Assembly: GCA_902168105.1 (NCBI GenBank)
Contig: CABHOY010000038.1
Span: forward strand, 248,001-312,000
DNA from: an uncultured Flavihumibacter sp.
GTDB taxonomy: Bacteria; Bacteroidota; Bacteroidia; Chitinophagales; Chitinophagaceae
DNA length: 64,000 nt
Direction of reading: 5' to 3'
Shown: positions 1-9,239 of the stretch, in pieces
How the letters are laid out: each line of letters begins with the position of its first letter
Position numbering within the stretch: position 1 is the first letter of the stretch
The notes under the pieces: generated by a model
Seen by the model: only the letters and a program-made list of their open reading frames with translations
Databases searched by the model: none
What the model was told of the DNA's origin: nothing
Made by a program: the position numbers and the translations under genes

Positions 1-3000
1 CGGCACCTTGATCTCAGGTTTCAGCTTCAGCCTCGTAGGCTGTCCGTTCTCATCTGTTATGAGGTCATAATACAAGCCGGCGGCATAGTAGGACGTCTCG
101 TCATATTCCATCAGCTCTTGCAGCGTCTTACGGTCTATAATATTGAAGTCCGGATTGTTAAACACAAGGTATAATGTCTGCGTGATCCAGCCTTTGAATT
201 CTGCCGGTTCCTCATCCTCCATCATAGCTCCTTTGGACACTTCCGTTTTACCCCTTAATATCCTCTTCTCACGATCAGACAATACATACGGTGCAGGCAA
301 GCTATTCAGAGAAAGCGCCTTGACATTGAATTCATCCGTACTCACTATCAGCTTCAGCGTTTCCATGCTCAGCGGCCAGTTGTACTCTCTCACAAATTCA
401 TCCTGCCGGATGATGATCCTGTCCTTGCCTTTTCTGGCCAGGATCAGTTCTTTGCCAGGTTCGAGCAACCAGGGTGATTGTGACAGATACTCCAGGTAAC
501 TGCTGAACTGAATGCCCAGATACAAGGCCGCTACGTATACCGGCTGATTGGTGGTATTGGTGAGTTTTATCTCCATCGCACCTTCCCACAAACCTTGTCC
601 CTGTTCAAAATTAAAAGTGGCAGTACCGGTACTGGTATTGATCTTTTCTTTTGTTCCATCAGTATGGATCCGGGACACGTCGATCTGTACCGGGTTTTCA
701 GGGAAGCCGTCAGGGATGGTACTGTTTTGCAGATGTTTGATAAAGTGCCATTGTGAGATGTGCTTTAGTGTCTCTACAAGTTCAACATCACCTTTGTCTT
801 TTAACAGATCAAGCGGACGCACTACCGGACGATAGGGATCGTTAGCCCTGGTAATAACAGCCTCTCCTGCCCTGATATGCAGTGTATAATCGGCACTGCG
901 CCCATTCTCTGCAGCAGCAGACTGGAACTCAAAATGTCCTCCTGCTTTGCTTTCAATGCTGTCCAGCAATTCAGCCATTTCAGCAGGGTTACCATTGCTG
1001 TTGTCCAGCTCCAGTAATATCTTCCCGCTCATCAATCCTTCGGCAAAGGCTTTATGGGCCTTATCAGTATCAGGAGTACCATCAATGGTAATACCACTGT
1101 AATCAATGAAAACATTGTCTATGCGGGCAGTCCATTTCTGGTTTACATCAGCGGCATTTACGATCGTCACTTTTGTACTCATGTCTACACCATGAATAGC
1201 GCCGATATTCAACTGCCAACCCTTCTGGTTGTAAGTAGCTTCAGCAATGGTGATATTGTCGGTCAGACTGCGGTTCAGGAAACCTGTAAACAGGAGCCTG
1301 TCAGTATCGCCGGATACATAGATACGTGGCGTCTGTTCGAAACTGAAACGCAGGTATTGCCTGATCCTGCTACTCAGGTCATTGTAGGACACATTGCCTG
1401 TGCAGGCATCCAGTGCGCCCAATAGTTTCTTGGTGAAGACTCCTTCACCGTTCACTTCAACGGCAGACTGATTACTTTCGCAGGCGGCCATTTGTATATG
1501 GATACCTTCGGGTAAAAATTCGTCCACCTTCTTATCTGCGATGTCCGCTTCCCTGATCTCATTGCTGAATATGAACTCACTCCATTCACGTTGAGGGAAA
1601 GCACCTGAGTAACGGCTATTATCGTAGATCATACGTTTGGTCACCTTGTCCTTTTTAAAGGCTGCATTGATCAGCTGACCACGCGTATTATCGCCCGAAT
1701 GACAACAGTCGAAGATGACTACAATGTGCGCTCCCGTCTTTTCGTACAACCTGCCGATCAGGTAACGGAGCTCCTTGTCGGTCAGCAGGAATTCAGCCGC
1801 CTTCGTCGTACCGCCGTCATAACACACGATAGCTTCCAGTTTACCATCGGTCTCATTCCACATAGGTGCGGCATCTTCCTGGGTGCCATGACCGGAGAAA
1901 TAGAACAATACCGTGTCTTCTTTCTTCGCCTGTCCGCAGTGCTCTTCAAACGCTTTCACCACATTGGCCCTTGTTACTTCGGAGTCTGTGATCTTTTTGA
2001 TCTTACAATCAAATACGGTGCGGTTCTTCAGATAGTCTTCCACCTGCTGCAGGTCATGCAGGCAACCGCTTAACTTACGCACCTGGTCATATTCATTGAT
2101 ACCGGCCAGCAGTGCGTATACTTTTCCGCTGGATGGTGTTACCTGTTTTGCAGCGCTTTCCTCAAAGTCATTGGGGTTATAACCTTCATTGTCGCTGGCT
2201 TCCGGTGCGCCATCTTCCGTACTGCTTTCTTCAACAAATTGTGCAGCGATCCCCCCTTCAGTGGTCAGTCCGACAGATAACTCCCGGGCTGCAAAATTCA
2301 GTGAACGGGCAGTGGCGGCAGGCGTAAACGCTGTAGCGGTCACCCCACCTATCAGGCCCTGCCAGTCGAAGGCGGGACCGATATCCCATTTGCCTGAAGG
2401 GCGGTAGTTAACATGGGAAACGATGCCCTTGAATGTCAGCACGTCGTTTGTGGTAATATATCTTTTATCCTCGGGCAGGAACTGACGGGGTATATTATAT
2501 TTAGCGGTCAGGTAGCGGAGCAGGATAACAGTGCTTTCTACTTGTTCCGGTGTGTAGGAAGCATAGTAGGACTGTTCCCTGAAAGGCTTGTTGATCTTCA
2601 GGTAGGCGGCAGTATTACTTAAGGAGCAATACTCATCGACGGGACCGGGCTTACCATTCTGTGGCGTGCGGGAATAGATGGTTTCCAGGTTGCCGTCACG
2701 AGGTACCAGGTATGCATAGTTAGACAGCTCTATACCGATGGTCGCCTTGTCCTGCGCATTTTGAGTACCCTGGTTGCCCACGCCGGCGCCGATGTGGCCC
2801 GACCAGTTAGCCGACGGGAAAAGCTGGTAAATAGTACCGTCCCTGGCTATTACAAAAGCTACCGAAACATGCCTTCCCTCCGTGGTCAGGCTTTGCATGT
2901 CGGACCTGAGGTTCCCTGCCGTAAAATGCAAGACTATCCGCTCCTTTGTGTGAGTGGCAGGATAGAAATAATTGCTACGGTTTGGTTTGTACAGTTGTCC

Positions 3001-3108
3001 TTTCAGGATCAGCTGTTCATTTGGGACCTGCAGGGAGAATGGCGTAAGGAATGGAGCCGCTTCACTCTTGAAACGAGCCTCGATCTGGGGTAAGGAGTCG
3101 TATCTCAT
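1..3108 (-). CDS. N-acetylmuramoyl-L-alanine amidase / caspase (C14) fusion, 3' end outside window
   Basis: This minus-strand frame is open from the ATG at 3108 to the window edge (1036 residues visible, no stop). Residues ~55-250 form an AmpD-type amidase_2 domain: H61 in HFTAG, an ...IGIELSNY block carrying the expected catalytic Glu, and H232 with D242 spaced as in AmpD (H-x9-D), with K240 two residues before the Asp and then GPAFDW. A low-complexity acidic linker (~290-330) leads to a caspase-like domain (~335-570) with the catalytic pair H407 (YFSGHGT) and C469 (FDCCHSG). The remaining ~460 residues are beta-rich and unassigned. No signal peptide is seen, so the protein is probably cytoplasmic unless exported in another way. 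AmpD-type enzymes cleave the N-acetylmuramoyl-L-Ala bond; bacterial caspase homologues are proteases often tied to regulated cell death. The combined role is inference. A TAnnTTTG element lies at 3167-3174. Confidence 0.85.
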   Translation of the reverse strand, partial: MRYDSLPQIEARFKSEAAPFLTPFSLQVPNEQLILKGQLYKPNRSNYFYPATHTKERIVLHFTAGNLRSDMQSLTTEGRHVSVAFVIARDGTIYQLFPSANWSGHIGAGVGNQGTQNAQDKATIGIELSNYAYLVPRDGNLETIYSRTPQNGKPGPVDEYCSLSNTAAYLKINKPFREQSYYASYTPEQVESTVILLRYLTAKYNIPRQFLPEDKRYITTNDVLTFKGIVSHVNYRPSGKWDIGPAFDWQGLIGGVTATAFTPAATARSLNFAARELSVGLTTEGGIAAQFVEESSTEDGAPEASDNEGYNPNDFEESAAKQVTPSSGKVYALLAGINEYDQVRKLSGCLHDLQQVEDYLKNRTVFDCKIKKITDSEVTRANVVKAFEEHCGQAKKEDTVLFYFSGHGTQEDAAPMWNETDGKLEAIVCYDGGTTKAAEFLLTDKELRYLIGRLYEKTGAHIVVIFDCCHSGDNTRGQLINAAFKKDKVTKRMIYDNSRYSGAFPQREWSEFIFSNEIREADIADKKVDEFLPEGIHIQMAACESNQSAVEVNGEGVFTKKLLGALDACTGNVSYNDLSSRIRQYLRFSFEQTPRIYVSGDTDRLLFTGFLNRSLTDNITIAEATYNQKGWQLNIGAIHGVDMSTKVTIVNAADVNQKWTARIDNVFIDYSGITIDGTPDTDKAHKAFAEGLMSGKILLELDNSNGNPAEMAELLDSIESKAGGHFEFQSAAAENGRSADYTLHIRAGEAVITRANDPYRPVVRPLDLLKDKGDVELVETLKHISQWHFIKHLQNSTIPDGFPENPVQIDVSRIHTDGTKEKINTSTGTATFNFEQGQGLWEGAMEIKLTNTTNQPVYVAALYLGIQFSSYLEYLSQSPWLLEPGKELILARKGKDRIIIRQDEFVREYNWPLSMETLKLIVSTDEFNVKALSLNSLPAPYVLSDREKRILRGKTEVSKGAMMEDEEPAEFKGWITQTLYLVFNNPDFNIIDRKTLQELMEYDETSYYAAGLYYDLITDENGQPTRLKLKPEIKVP

Positions 3109-3166
3109 GTAGAGGTTAAATTTAATATTGGGGTATGTATTGATAGTTAATTGCTGATACTTATCT

Positions 3167-3174
3167 CAAAGCTA
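3167..3174 (-). promoter_or_regulatory. Putative -7 promoter element of the amidase-caspase gene
   Basis: Read on the minus strand the bases are TAGCTTTG, matching the Bacteroidota -7 consensus TAnnTTTG. It lies about 58 bases upstream of the ATG at 3108. No clear -33 TTG was found at the usual ~20-base spacing, so support is limited to the -7 box. Confidence 0.35.
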
Positions 3175-3498
3175 TTGTATGATCTGTTAACGTGTGATGA
3201 TGTGATTAAAATGATTCTCCAACTGACGACAAAAGACGTTCGTTCATTCCAAATATATGATTTTAAGTTCAGAATCAGCGGTTTACCTTCCTTTTCCTGC
3301 GAAGAGGTTATAGATGTGGCTGTATAATTATTTTCCCCATTTTCGTCTAGATGTCCACAACAACATATTAATTACGCTTCAATACTTAATAATTCCAGAG
3401 ATATAATGATATGGTATATAATAAGATTCCCTGAAAGCCTGAAATAAGCAGGATTTTAGTGATATAGGCTATTATTAATTCTCTTAAAATTCTCAGTC
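3175..3498. other. Divergent intergenic region
   Basis: This AT-rich gap separates the amidase-caspase gene (minus) from the small secreted protein gene (plus) and must hold the plus-strand promoter. I see no ORF with coding character and no RNA gene or strong hairpin. Confidence 0.5.
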
Positions 3499-3735
3499 AT
3501 GAAAAAGCATCTTTTAACAATCGGCTTACTGATCGTGGCTGGTGGGTTTGTTTACTTCCAGAACATGCCAACACCATCTTATGCGGCTAAGACCGCTTCC
3601 GGTCAGGAATACGCAATGTACAACGAGTCATTCAGGCAGGATACAATTCCCCGCACTGATACGTCCAAACATAAGATGAAGAAACATAAAATGAAGAAAG
3701 ACAGCACATGGCGTAAAGACAGTATACCCCAGTAA
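3499..3735 (+). CDS. Small secreted or membrane-anchored protein with Lys/His-rich tail
   Basis: A 78-residue protein of unknown function. It starts with MKK and a hydrophobic stretch (residues ~5-20), which can be an export signal or a single membrane anchor. The C-terminal third is strongly basic and repetitive (KHKMKKHKMKKDS) and is followed by Thr/Ser-Asp-rich sequence. A factor-independent terminator follows 15 bases after the stop, so it is probably transcribed alone. Short Lys/Met/Asp-rich exported proteins of this kind are common in Bacteroidota, but no biochemical role can be read here. Confidence 0.7.
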   Translation: MKKHLLTIGLLIVAGGFVYFQNMPTPSYAAKTASGQEYAMYNESFRQDTIPRTDTSKHKMKKHKMKKDSTWRKDSIPQ

Positions 3736-3750
3736 GAGCTGACTAGCATA

Positions 3751-3785
3751 AAGGCCTCCCTCGTTAAACGGGGAGGCTTTTCTCT
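3751..3785 (+). terminator. Factor-independent terminator after the small secreted protein gene
   Basis: GCCTCCC at 3754-3760 pairs with GGGAGGC at 3771-3777 and is followed by a T-rich tract (TTTTCTC). Confidence 0.8.
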
Positions 3786-3870
3786 TTGTCACTTATCCCA
3801 TGCGTTTCGTCACATTTGTTCCATCCACGTTCTCTTCTTCACTAGTATTGCTGTCAAATTGATTGCTACT

Positions 3871-5403
3871 ATGAAACGCATATTTTTTCTCGCAGCCATA
3901 TTGCTAAGCGGCATGTTATCCATTGCACAAAACCGGCTGGGGAAATTAAACATCTACTTTAATAACATTGCGCAGGAGAAAACCATGAACGGGAATATAC
4001 TCCTCGCAGAAAATGGACGTACCATATACCGCCGGGCTTTCGGTTATTCAGACTTTACGTCCGCCACTGAAAATGACGTTAACGTACATTATAATCTCGC
4101 CTCGATATCCAAAGTGTTCACGGCAACAGCTATTCTTCAGTTAAAGGAAAAAGGAAAGGTCCATCTGGAAGATACGCTCCGGCATTATTTCCCTGACTTC
4201 CCTTATCCTGTCATTACCATCAGGCATTTGCTTACACATACGTCCGGCCTGCCCGATCTTGAATTGTATGAACCGCTTGTTAAAAAGTTTCCGGACACTA
4301 TCATTACGAATGATATTATTATTCCTGTGTTAAGACAGGAGAACAGGCCGCTTTATTTTCAACCCGGCGATAAGTTCAGTTACTGCAATACCAACTATTC
4401 ATTACTGGCGATGCTTGTGGAGAAACTCAGTGGGCTTTCATTTCCTGAATATCTGCACACATTCATTTTCCAACCTGCAGGCATGCTGGAAACCTACTGT
4501 ACAAAAACTTCGTACCAGGACACTTACCAGGGAGTAGTTACACCACATGTGAAAGCGTTGTATTATGACACAGCCTACACTTCTGCCTTTCGGGTAAAAC
4601 GGTATCGTTATACCAGTTACAATAACAGTGCTGCTACCGGAGCTTCCAATATTGTTACCACTATAAGTGACCTGCAGTTATTTGACCAGGCCTTTTTTGA
4701 TGGTAAATTATTAAGTGCAGCAGCTATTGAGGAAGCGCTGACACCTGTCAGACTTAACAGTGGAGAAACTTACTGGGAGCATATGGATACAATGCTGGGA
4801 GAAGGCAAGGGCAGTTATGGTCTGGGTTGGGATATCTTTGACCAGCCGGGCTTTGGTAAGTCCGTAGGGCATGGAGGTTTCAATTTTGGCCTGGCCACTT
4901 TCTACTTCAGGAATATCAGCAGGAAACAAACAATCATTGCGTTTGACAATGTAGCAGGACGTTCCTTTGGGAACATTGTAACATCCGCCTTTTATATGAT
5001 GAATGATCAGCCGCCAATGCCATTAAAAGAGAAAGCATCTCTTGTCAGGCTATTTGCGGCAACCATGGTACAACGTGGTATAGATAATGCCGTTAGTGGT
5101 CTTACTGCATTTAAAAGCGATACCAGTAACTACTATTTCAGCCAGCGTGAAATGAACCAGCTTGGTTATGAGTTCCTTTATTTCTCTCCTGTTCCCGATC
5201 ACCTGCAATTTGCTATAGAGACCTTTAAGATCAATATGCTTTTATTTCCAGGCAGCTATAATGCTTATGATAGTTATGCGGAGGCTTTATCAAAGGCAGG
5301 CAAGCGCCAGGAGGCCATCCTTATGTATCAGAAGTCCATTGAGTTGAACCCGGACAACCAGGGAGGTATAAAGGCCCTGAAACAGCTTCTCAGCCGGCTG
5401 TAA
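3871..5403 (+). CDS. Serine hydrolase, class C beta-lactamase fold, with C-terminal TPR
   Basis: A 510-residue exported hydrolase of the beta-lactamase / D-Ala-D-Ala carboxypeptidase superfamily (S12). The start at 3871 is preferred to the in-frame ATG at 3859 because it gives a compact signal peptide (MKRIFFLAAILLSGMLSIAQ). Catalytic motifs are all present: S78-x-x-K81 (SISK), Y171-x-N (YCN) and H334-G-G (HGG, the KTG equivalent). The last ~50 residues read as a single TPR-like helical pair (YAEALSKAGKRQEAILMYQK). Family members include esterases, D-amino-peptidases and penicillin-binding proteins, so the substrate is open. It stands alone: a terminator precedes it and another follows 20 bases after its stop. 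Confidence 0.85.
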   Translation: MKRIFFLAAILLSGMLSIAQNRLGKLNIYFNNIAQEKTMNGNILLAENGRTIYRRAFGYSDFTSATENDVNVHYNLASISKVFTATAILQLKEKGKVHLEDTLRHYFPDFPYPVITIRHLLTHTSGLPDLELYEPLVKKFPDTIITNDIIIPVLRQENRPLYFQPGDKFSYCNTNYSLLAMLVEKLSGLSFPEYLHTFIFQPAGMLETYCTKTSYQDTYQGVVTPHVKALYYDTAYTSAFRVKRYRYTSYNNSAATGASNIVTTISDLQLFDQAFFDGKLLSAAAIEEALTPVRLNSGETYWEHMDTMLGEGKGSYGLGWDIFDQPGFGKSVGHGGFNFGLATFYFRNISRKQTIIAFDNVAGRSFGNIVTSAFYMMNDQPPMPLKEKASLVRLFAATMVQRGIDNAVSGLTAFKSDTSNYYFSQREMNQLGYEFLYFSPVPDHLQFAIETFKINMLLFPGSYNAYDSYAEALSKAGKRQEAILMYQKSIELNPDNQGGIKALKQLLSRL

Positions 5404-5421
5404 CAGGTCTGCCCTTGTTGT

Positions 5422-5460
5422 AAAGAGTGTGGCTGTAAACGGCCACACTCTTTGTTTTAT
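5422..5460. terminator. Bidirectional terminator
   Basis: AAAGAGTGTGG at 5422-5432 pairs with CCACACTCTTT at 5443-5453. The convergent genes ending at 5403 (+) and 5462 (-) can share it; a T-rich tract follows on the plus strand. Confidence 0.8.
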
Positions 5461-5461
5461 A

Positions 5462-6556
5462 TTATCGGTTGTTCAGTTCTGCTATCATTGCCAGCACATC
5501 TGCGCCCGAAACCGGCACCAGATTAAATGCGACAGGAGAATAGTTTGTACCTGATGAAGGTGCACCAATTACAACATCCTTTAACTGAGCATAAAACTGT
5601 CCGTTCAATGCCGTTACTGCCAGGAATGTTCCCTGCTGTCCGATAGGCACGATATTCTGGTAGCTCAGGAATCCTTTAAACCCGGTTGGGGCGTCCAGGA
5701 TAATGTTATAGAATTTGATAACGGAGTTGATATTCCTCGGTTTGAAGAACAGCATGCTGGGTTGTTCGGGAGAAGAGTTCGGGGTATCGTCATTGAAGAT
5801 ATTGAAATAACCCAGTACGGTTGTTCTTGGTCCGCTTACACTATTGAAGGCGTCACAGTTCCTCCAGCTAATGAGGTCTGACAGCTGGAAATCCAGCGTG
5901 CCTGTCGTCGAGTTAAACAATGCATAACCGGACGACTGGCTCCAGTCCACACCTGGATTTTGGGCCACAGGTTGTGTTACAGTAATAGACTGGTTCTGAT
6001 AATCATAACCGCTAAAAGTTGTGAACACGGTGGTGTCTCCCTGCCACATGGGAACACGTTGCTGCGGACGGTTATCTCCTCTTACAACAACCTGCACGGT
6101 AACAGGTGCTGCCAGAACGAGGTCCACACCGGCTTCTGTGGCGCGTACAAAGAACTCACCATAGGAAACCAGGTAATCACCTGCATTAGCGGTAGGCCTG
6201 TCAGACAATACAAAATCTTTAGGGCTCAATACTTCTTTAACAGTAACAGTCACCGGGCCGGTGGGAAATGAACCGTCTCTTCTGCGGAAGGCTTGCGCAG
6301 GAATAGTATACGTGGTACCATTCTGGGTTTTGAGCGTGTTCCTTTCTTTAGGCTGAATAGTGAAAAACTGTGATCTGGGAGCTTCTTTTTTGAAAAGATC
6401 TGCTAACAACTTAGCATCTTTACTAGGCTCTAATGCGGCGACAGCTGCAGTTCCGTTGGGTTTCAGTTTTTCTCCTGCGGATTGTTTTTTACAGGAAGCA
6501 GAACCAACAGCAATAGCGATCACCAAAGCAAGTGCTTTGACAGAAAGGGCTTTCAT
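5462..6556 (-). CDS. Lipoprotein of unknown function with ZU5-like beta domain
   Basis: A 364-residue lipoprotein. The signal peptide ends in a lipobox with Cys22 (GSASCKKQ); Lys after the Cys is common in surface lipoproteins of this phylum. Residues ~50-160 contain a segment with GTTYTIPAQAF followed by VTVTVKEVLSPKDFVLS, resembling the ZU5-like beta domain seen in many Bacteroidota lipoproteins (a fixed G-T-x-Y-x-I-P-x-x-A-F strand-turn). The rest is beta-rich without recognisable motifs. It is monocistronic between terminators at 5422 and 6674. Its role, possibly surface binding or adhesion, cannot be read from the sequence. Confidence 0.75.
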   Translation of the reverse strand: MKALSVKALALVIAIAVGSASCKKQSAGEKLKPNGTAAVAALEPSKDAKLLADLFKKEAPRSQFFTIQPKERNTLKTQNGTTYTIPAQAFRRRDGSFPTGPVTVTVKEVLSPKDFVLSDRPTANAGDYLVSYGEFFVRATEAGVDLVLAAPVTVQVVVRGDNRPQQRVPMWQGDTTVFTTFSGYDYQNQSITVTQPVAQNPGVDWSQSSGYALFNSTTGTLDFQLSDLISWRNCDAFNSVSGPRTTVLGYFNIFNDDTPNSSPEQPSMLFFKPRNINSVIKFYNIILDAPTGFKGFLSYQNIVPIGQQGTFLAVTALNGQFYAQLKDVVIGAPSSGTNYSPVAFNLVPVSGADVLAMIAELNNR

Positions 6557-6673
6557 GATTTATCAGTTTTTATAGTTAGGAAATTTCCGGGGGCATTGGG
6601 TTATAACATATAGGTATCTACTTTATACAATAATAGGCACAAGGATATGAAATTCAACCGCACTACATAAAAC

Positions 6674-6703
6674 AAGGCTGTCCGCCTTAAAACGGACAGC
6701 CTT
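6674..6703 (-). terminator. Terminator downstream of the minus-strand AraC gene
   Basis: AAGGCTGTCCG (6674-6684) and CGGACAGCCTT (6693-6703) form an 11-bp stem with an 8-base loop. On the minus strand it is followed by GTTTTAT. Confidence 0.8.
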
Positions 6704-6746
6704 TAACAAAGTAATATTATAACCTCATAAGACTTCTTTACATTAT

Positions 6747-7670
6747 CTATATACAGAGAAATTGCTGCATAGCTTCTTTCTTATAATCAGTAAAGCTTCT
6801 GCCGGAAAAGTTCTTAAAGAATTTACTGAAGTGCGCGATGTCGTCAAAGCCGAGACTGTATGCGATCTCTTTCATGCTTGAACCAGAATAGGTGGCCTGC
6901 CTCTTCGCTTCCAGTACTACACGCTGACGGATGTGATGACTTGCCGGAAAGCCGGACACCTTCTTGACCATTTCATTCAGATGATTAGGTGTTACAGCCA
7001 GTTCGTCGGCATATTCGGCCACCAGTTTATACACCATGTATTTCTCCTCGACAGTGGAGAAGAACTTGTTGACCAGCGCTTTGTTACCTTGTCTCGCCAA
7101 AGGCACTGTTACGGGCCGGTACTGACGGGTAAGATAGATCATGAAAATATTCAGTAACCCTCTCAGTATCTCCGAACGTAACAGGAAAAAATTGTCGAAC
7201 TCTTTCAACATTTTTACTACCAGGTCTTCCATCTCCGTCCGCACTTCCTCACTGAGAGGGATCACCGTGCTGCCGGACAGCTGATGAGAAGAATTGGAGT
7301 GAAAGATAAGTCCTGCATTTTCTTTCGGCATCAGCAGGAATTCATGGCTGAATGTGATTACATAACCCTTTATATCCTTATCGGGTTTAAACATATGAAG
7401 CTGTCCCGGGGTAAGGCAATATACCTCATTCGGGCCTGCTTCATGTTGTTCATTGTCTACCCAATAATTGCCTCCACCCTCCAATACCCATATCAGCTCA
7501 AAACTGTTGTGCTGATGAGGCTCACTATTCACAAAATGGCTTCCACCGGATCTATCCTCCAATCTATAGATCTCAAATGACAAATGAGTCTTCTCCCCCT
7601 GAAGGGAAGTATGTCCTGTACCTGGAGTTAAAGCGGGTTGCGTACTGCAACAATGAAAAGTCTTTGGCAT
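6747..7670 (-). CDS. AraC-family transcriptional regulator (cupin sensor), paralogue of the gene at 8055
   Basis: A 307-residue regulator with an N-terminal cupin-like sensing domain (residues ~50-135; HNSFELIWVLEGGG and CLTPGQLHMFKP) and a C-terminal AraC double helix-turn-helix (~200-300) with the signature IAYSLGFDDIAHFSKFFKN. The divergent gene at 8055-8942 encodes a paralogue sharing ASHHIRQR, LGF-DIAHFSKFFKN and the cupin blocks, so the pair arose by duplication. The two face each other across a 384-base gap where each could bind. The inducer and target genes are unknown; neither neighbour is an obvious catabolic operon. Confidence 0.9.
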   Translation of the reverse strand: MPKTFHCCSTQPALTPGTGHTSLQGEKTHLSFEIYRLEDRSGGSHFVNSEPHQHNSFELIWVLEGGGNYWVDNEQHEAGPNEVYCLTPGQLHMFKPDKDIKGYVITFSHEFLLMPKENAGLIFHSNSSHQLSGSTVIPLSEEVRTEMEDLVVKMLKEFDNFFLLRSEILRGLLNIFMIYLTRQYRPVTVPLARQGNKALVNKFFSTVEEKYMVYKLVAEYADELAVTPNHLNEMVKKVSGFPASHHIRQRVVLEAKRQATYSGSSMKEIAYSLGFDDIAHFSKFFKNFSGRSFTDYKKEAMQQFLCI

Positions 7671-8054
7671 ATGTGTGGTTAATAAAGGTTCCTAATGTGA
7701 TGGCGCATTTTCGTCACTCAGGAAAAACAAAACATATACCACACACATAACTAGTTGATAAATAGCTAATTGATATTTTTCCACCATTTGTCAATTAACT
7801 ATATTTAGTGATTTCACTGATTTTCTTCGTTTTATTTAGCGAATAACGGTTGTGATTCATTTCCGGAACAGACGGTCGCGGATCCTGCCTGGAATCCGCC
7901 ATATATTCCCATCTTAGGCGAAATTTCGCTTATGAAATGGTGATATAACGAAATATCGTGGTTATTGACTTTCTTAAAATATCATAAACATATGATTATC
8001 AGCAACAACTAATCAGGCATATAATTAGTCATACAGTGATAAAGCCACTGTTTT
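7671..8054. other. Shared upstream region of two divergent AraC genes
   Basis: AT-rich, non-coding. It holds a perfect 10-bp palindrome CGAAATTTCG at 7919-7928 and a related CGAAATATCG at 7949-7958, spaced three helical turns apart (30 bases start to start), which could be regulator contacts. No ORF or RNA gene was seen. Confidence 0.4.
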
Positions 8055-8942
8055 ATGAAGTTTCCGGAATACAACCCCTTGCTAAGACCAGACGGCGCGG
8101 ATGCTACGCTGCCTTTCAGGATCCATCCTCTCCGCCTTCAGCGGACGGAAATGGCAGAGCATAATGCGTTCCCTCATAAGCAGAACTATATTGAGATCAT
8201 CTGGATCACGAAAGGAAGCGGTACCCTCATCATGGATATGGAGAAGTTCACGTTGCAGCCTGACAGTATTTTCTGTGTAACACCAGGACAGCTGCACCAG
8301 CTGAAGCACGATGAATATGCGGAAGGATATGTGTTGTCATTCACCGATTCGTTCCTGCATATGGGTGAACAGGAGTTTGACCTGATGTATAACTCGGGTC
8401 TTTTCCAGGCATTGTCTCGTTCAGCAGGTATCAGACTCGATGCTGACATTGCTGGTGAGATGCAGGAGATCGCAATGAAAATGCAGAAGGAAAGTAATAA
8501 CGTTTACCTGTTCAGGGCAGAGATGCTGCGACGTTATCTTAAGATATTCCTGATCTATATTACAAGGCAACTTCAGAGCCCTTTACAAACAATCATACAA
8601 ACGAGGAACCTGGAGTTGGCGGAGAAGTTCAAATCACTGGTGGAAGAACATTTCAAGACACACAGAAAAGTAGCGGACTATGCGAAGCTGCTGGCAGTAA
8701 CACCTAATTATCTGAATGAGATCATTAAAAAGATCACGGCTTATCCAGCCAGTCATCATATCCGTCAGCGTATTATACTGGAAGCAAAACGAAGAGTGGT
8801 CTACTCTGACGAATGTATGAAGGAAGTGGCCTGGTACCTGGGCTTTTCAGACATTGCACACTTCAGCAAGTTCTTTAAAAATGCAACGGGTACGACCTTT
8901 ACTGACTTCAGAAAAGAATGTGTTGTGATCAGTGTCGGCTAG
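8055..8942 (+). CDS. AraC-family transcriptional regulator (cupin sensor), paralogue of the gene at 6747
   Basis: A 295-residue regulator. Residues ~35-120 form the cupin-type sensor (QNYIEIIWITKGSGT, FCVTPGQLHQLKHDE); residues ~190-290 hold the two AraC helix-turn-helix motifs, ending in VAWYLGFSDIAHFSKFFKN. It is divergent from and clearly paralogous to the regulator at 6747-7670, with close agreement in both domains. A plus-strand terminator lies about 170 bases downstream, and no further gene on the same strand intervenes, so it is likely monocistronic. Target genes cannot be inferred from the context. Confidence 0.9.
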   Translation: MKFPEYNPLLRPDGADATLPFRIHPLRLQRTEMAEHNAFPHKQNYIEIIWITKGSGTLIMDMEKFTLQPDSIFCVTPGQLHQLKHDEYAEGYVLSFTDSFLHMGEQEFDLMYNSGLFQALSRSAGIRLDADIAGEMQEIAMKMQKESNNVYLFRAEMLRRYLKIFLIYITRQLQSPLQTIIQTRNLELAEKFKSLVEEHFKTHRKVADYAKLLAVTPNYLNEIIKKITAYPASHHIRQRIILEAKRRVVYSDECMKEVAWYLGFSDIAHFSKFFKNATGTTFTDFRKECVVISVG

Positions 8943-9111
8943 TTGTCAGTATAGATAAATGCAGTCCATGATTAATACAAATGAAACCACGAATCATGCA
9001 TTGCTACAGAACGTATGTTTTTTCATCTTTGCATTGTTATCAACAAGATATCGGATCATCAGCGAAAAATTAAACCTGATATTTTTATCAAGTTGGCATT
9101 GGTTACCAAAC

Positions 9112-9142
9112 GGCTGTTTCTCTCCAGAAACAGCTTTTTTTT
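9112..9142 (+). terminator. Factor-independent terminator
   Basis: GCTGTTTC (9113-9120) pairs with GAAACAGC (9127-9134), followed by nine T residues. It ends the AraC transcript from 8055. Confidence 0.85.
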
Positions 9143-9162
9143 TATATCAGCAATAAAAAATA

Positions 9163-9190
9163 AATAGCGCCACTGGGTTGTGGCGCTATT
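9163..9190 (-). terminator. Terminator of the RND efflux operon
   Basis: AATAGCGCCA (9163-9172) and TGGCGCTATT (9181-9190) form a perfect 10-bp stem; on the minus strand it is followed by TATTTTTTATTG. It lies about 50 bases after the stop of the outer-membrane factor gene. Confidence 0.8.
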
Positions 9191-9239
9191 GGGTTACAAA
9201 CATTTATCTACCTATTACAACTGTCCTTGATCAATTAAA

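Noticed and set aside
143..3093. Many plus-strand open frames of 60-124 codons opposite the amidase-caspase gene
   Set aside because: They are antisense shadows: the minus strand has one continuous frame with clear catalytic motifs through the same bases.
8959..9156. 65-codon plus-strand frame after the AraC gene
   Set aside because: It runs into the terminator hairpin at 9112-9142, has no family resemblance and no plausible promoter or start context.
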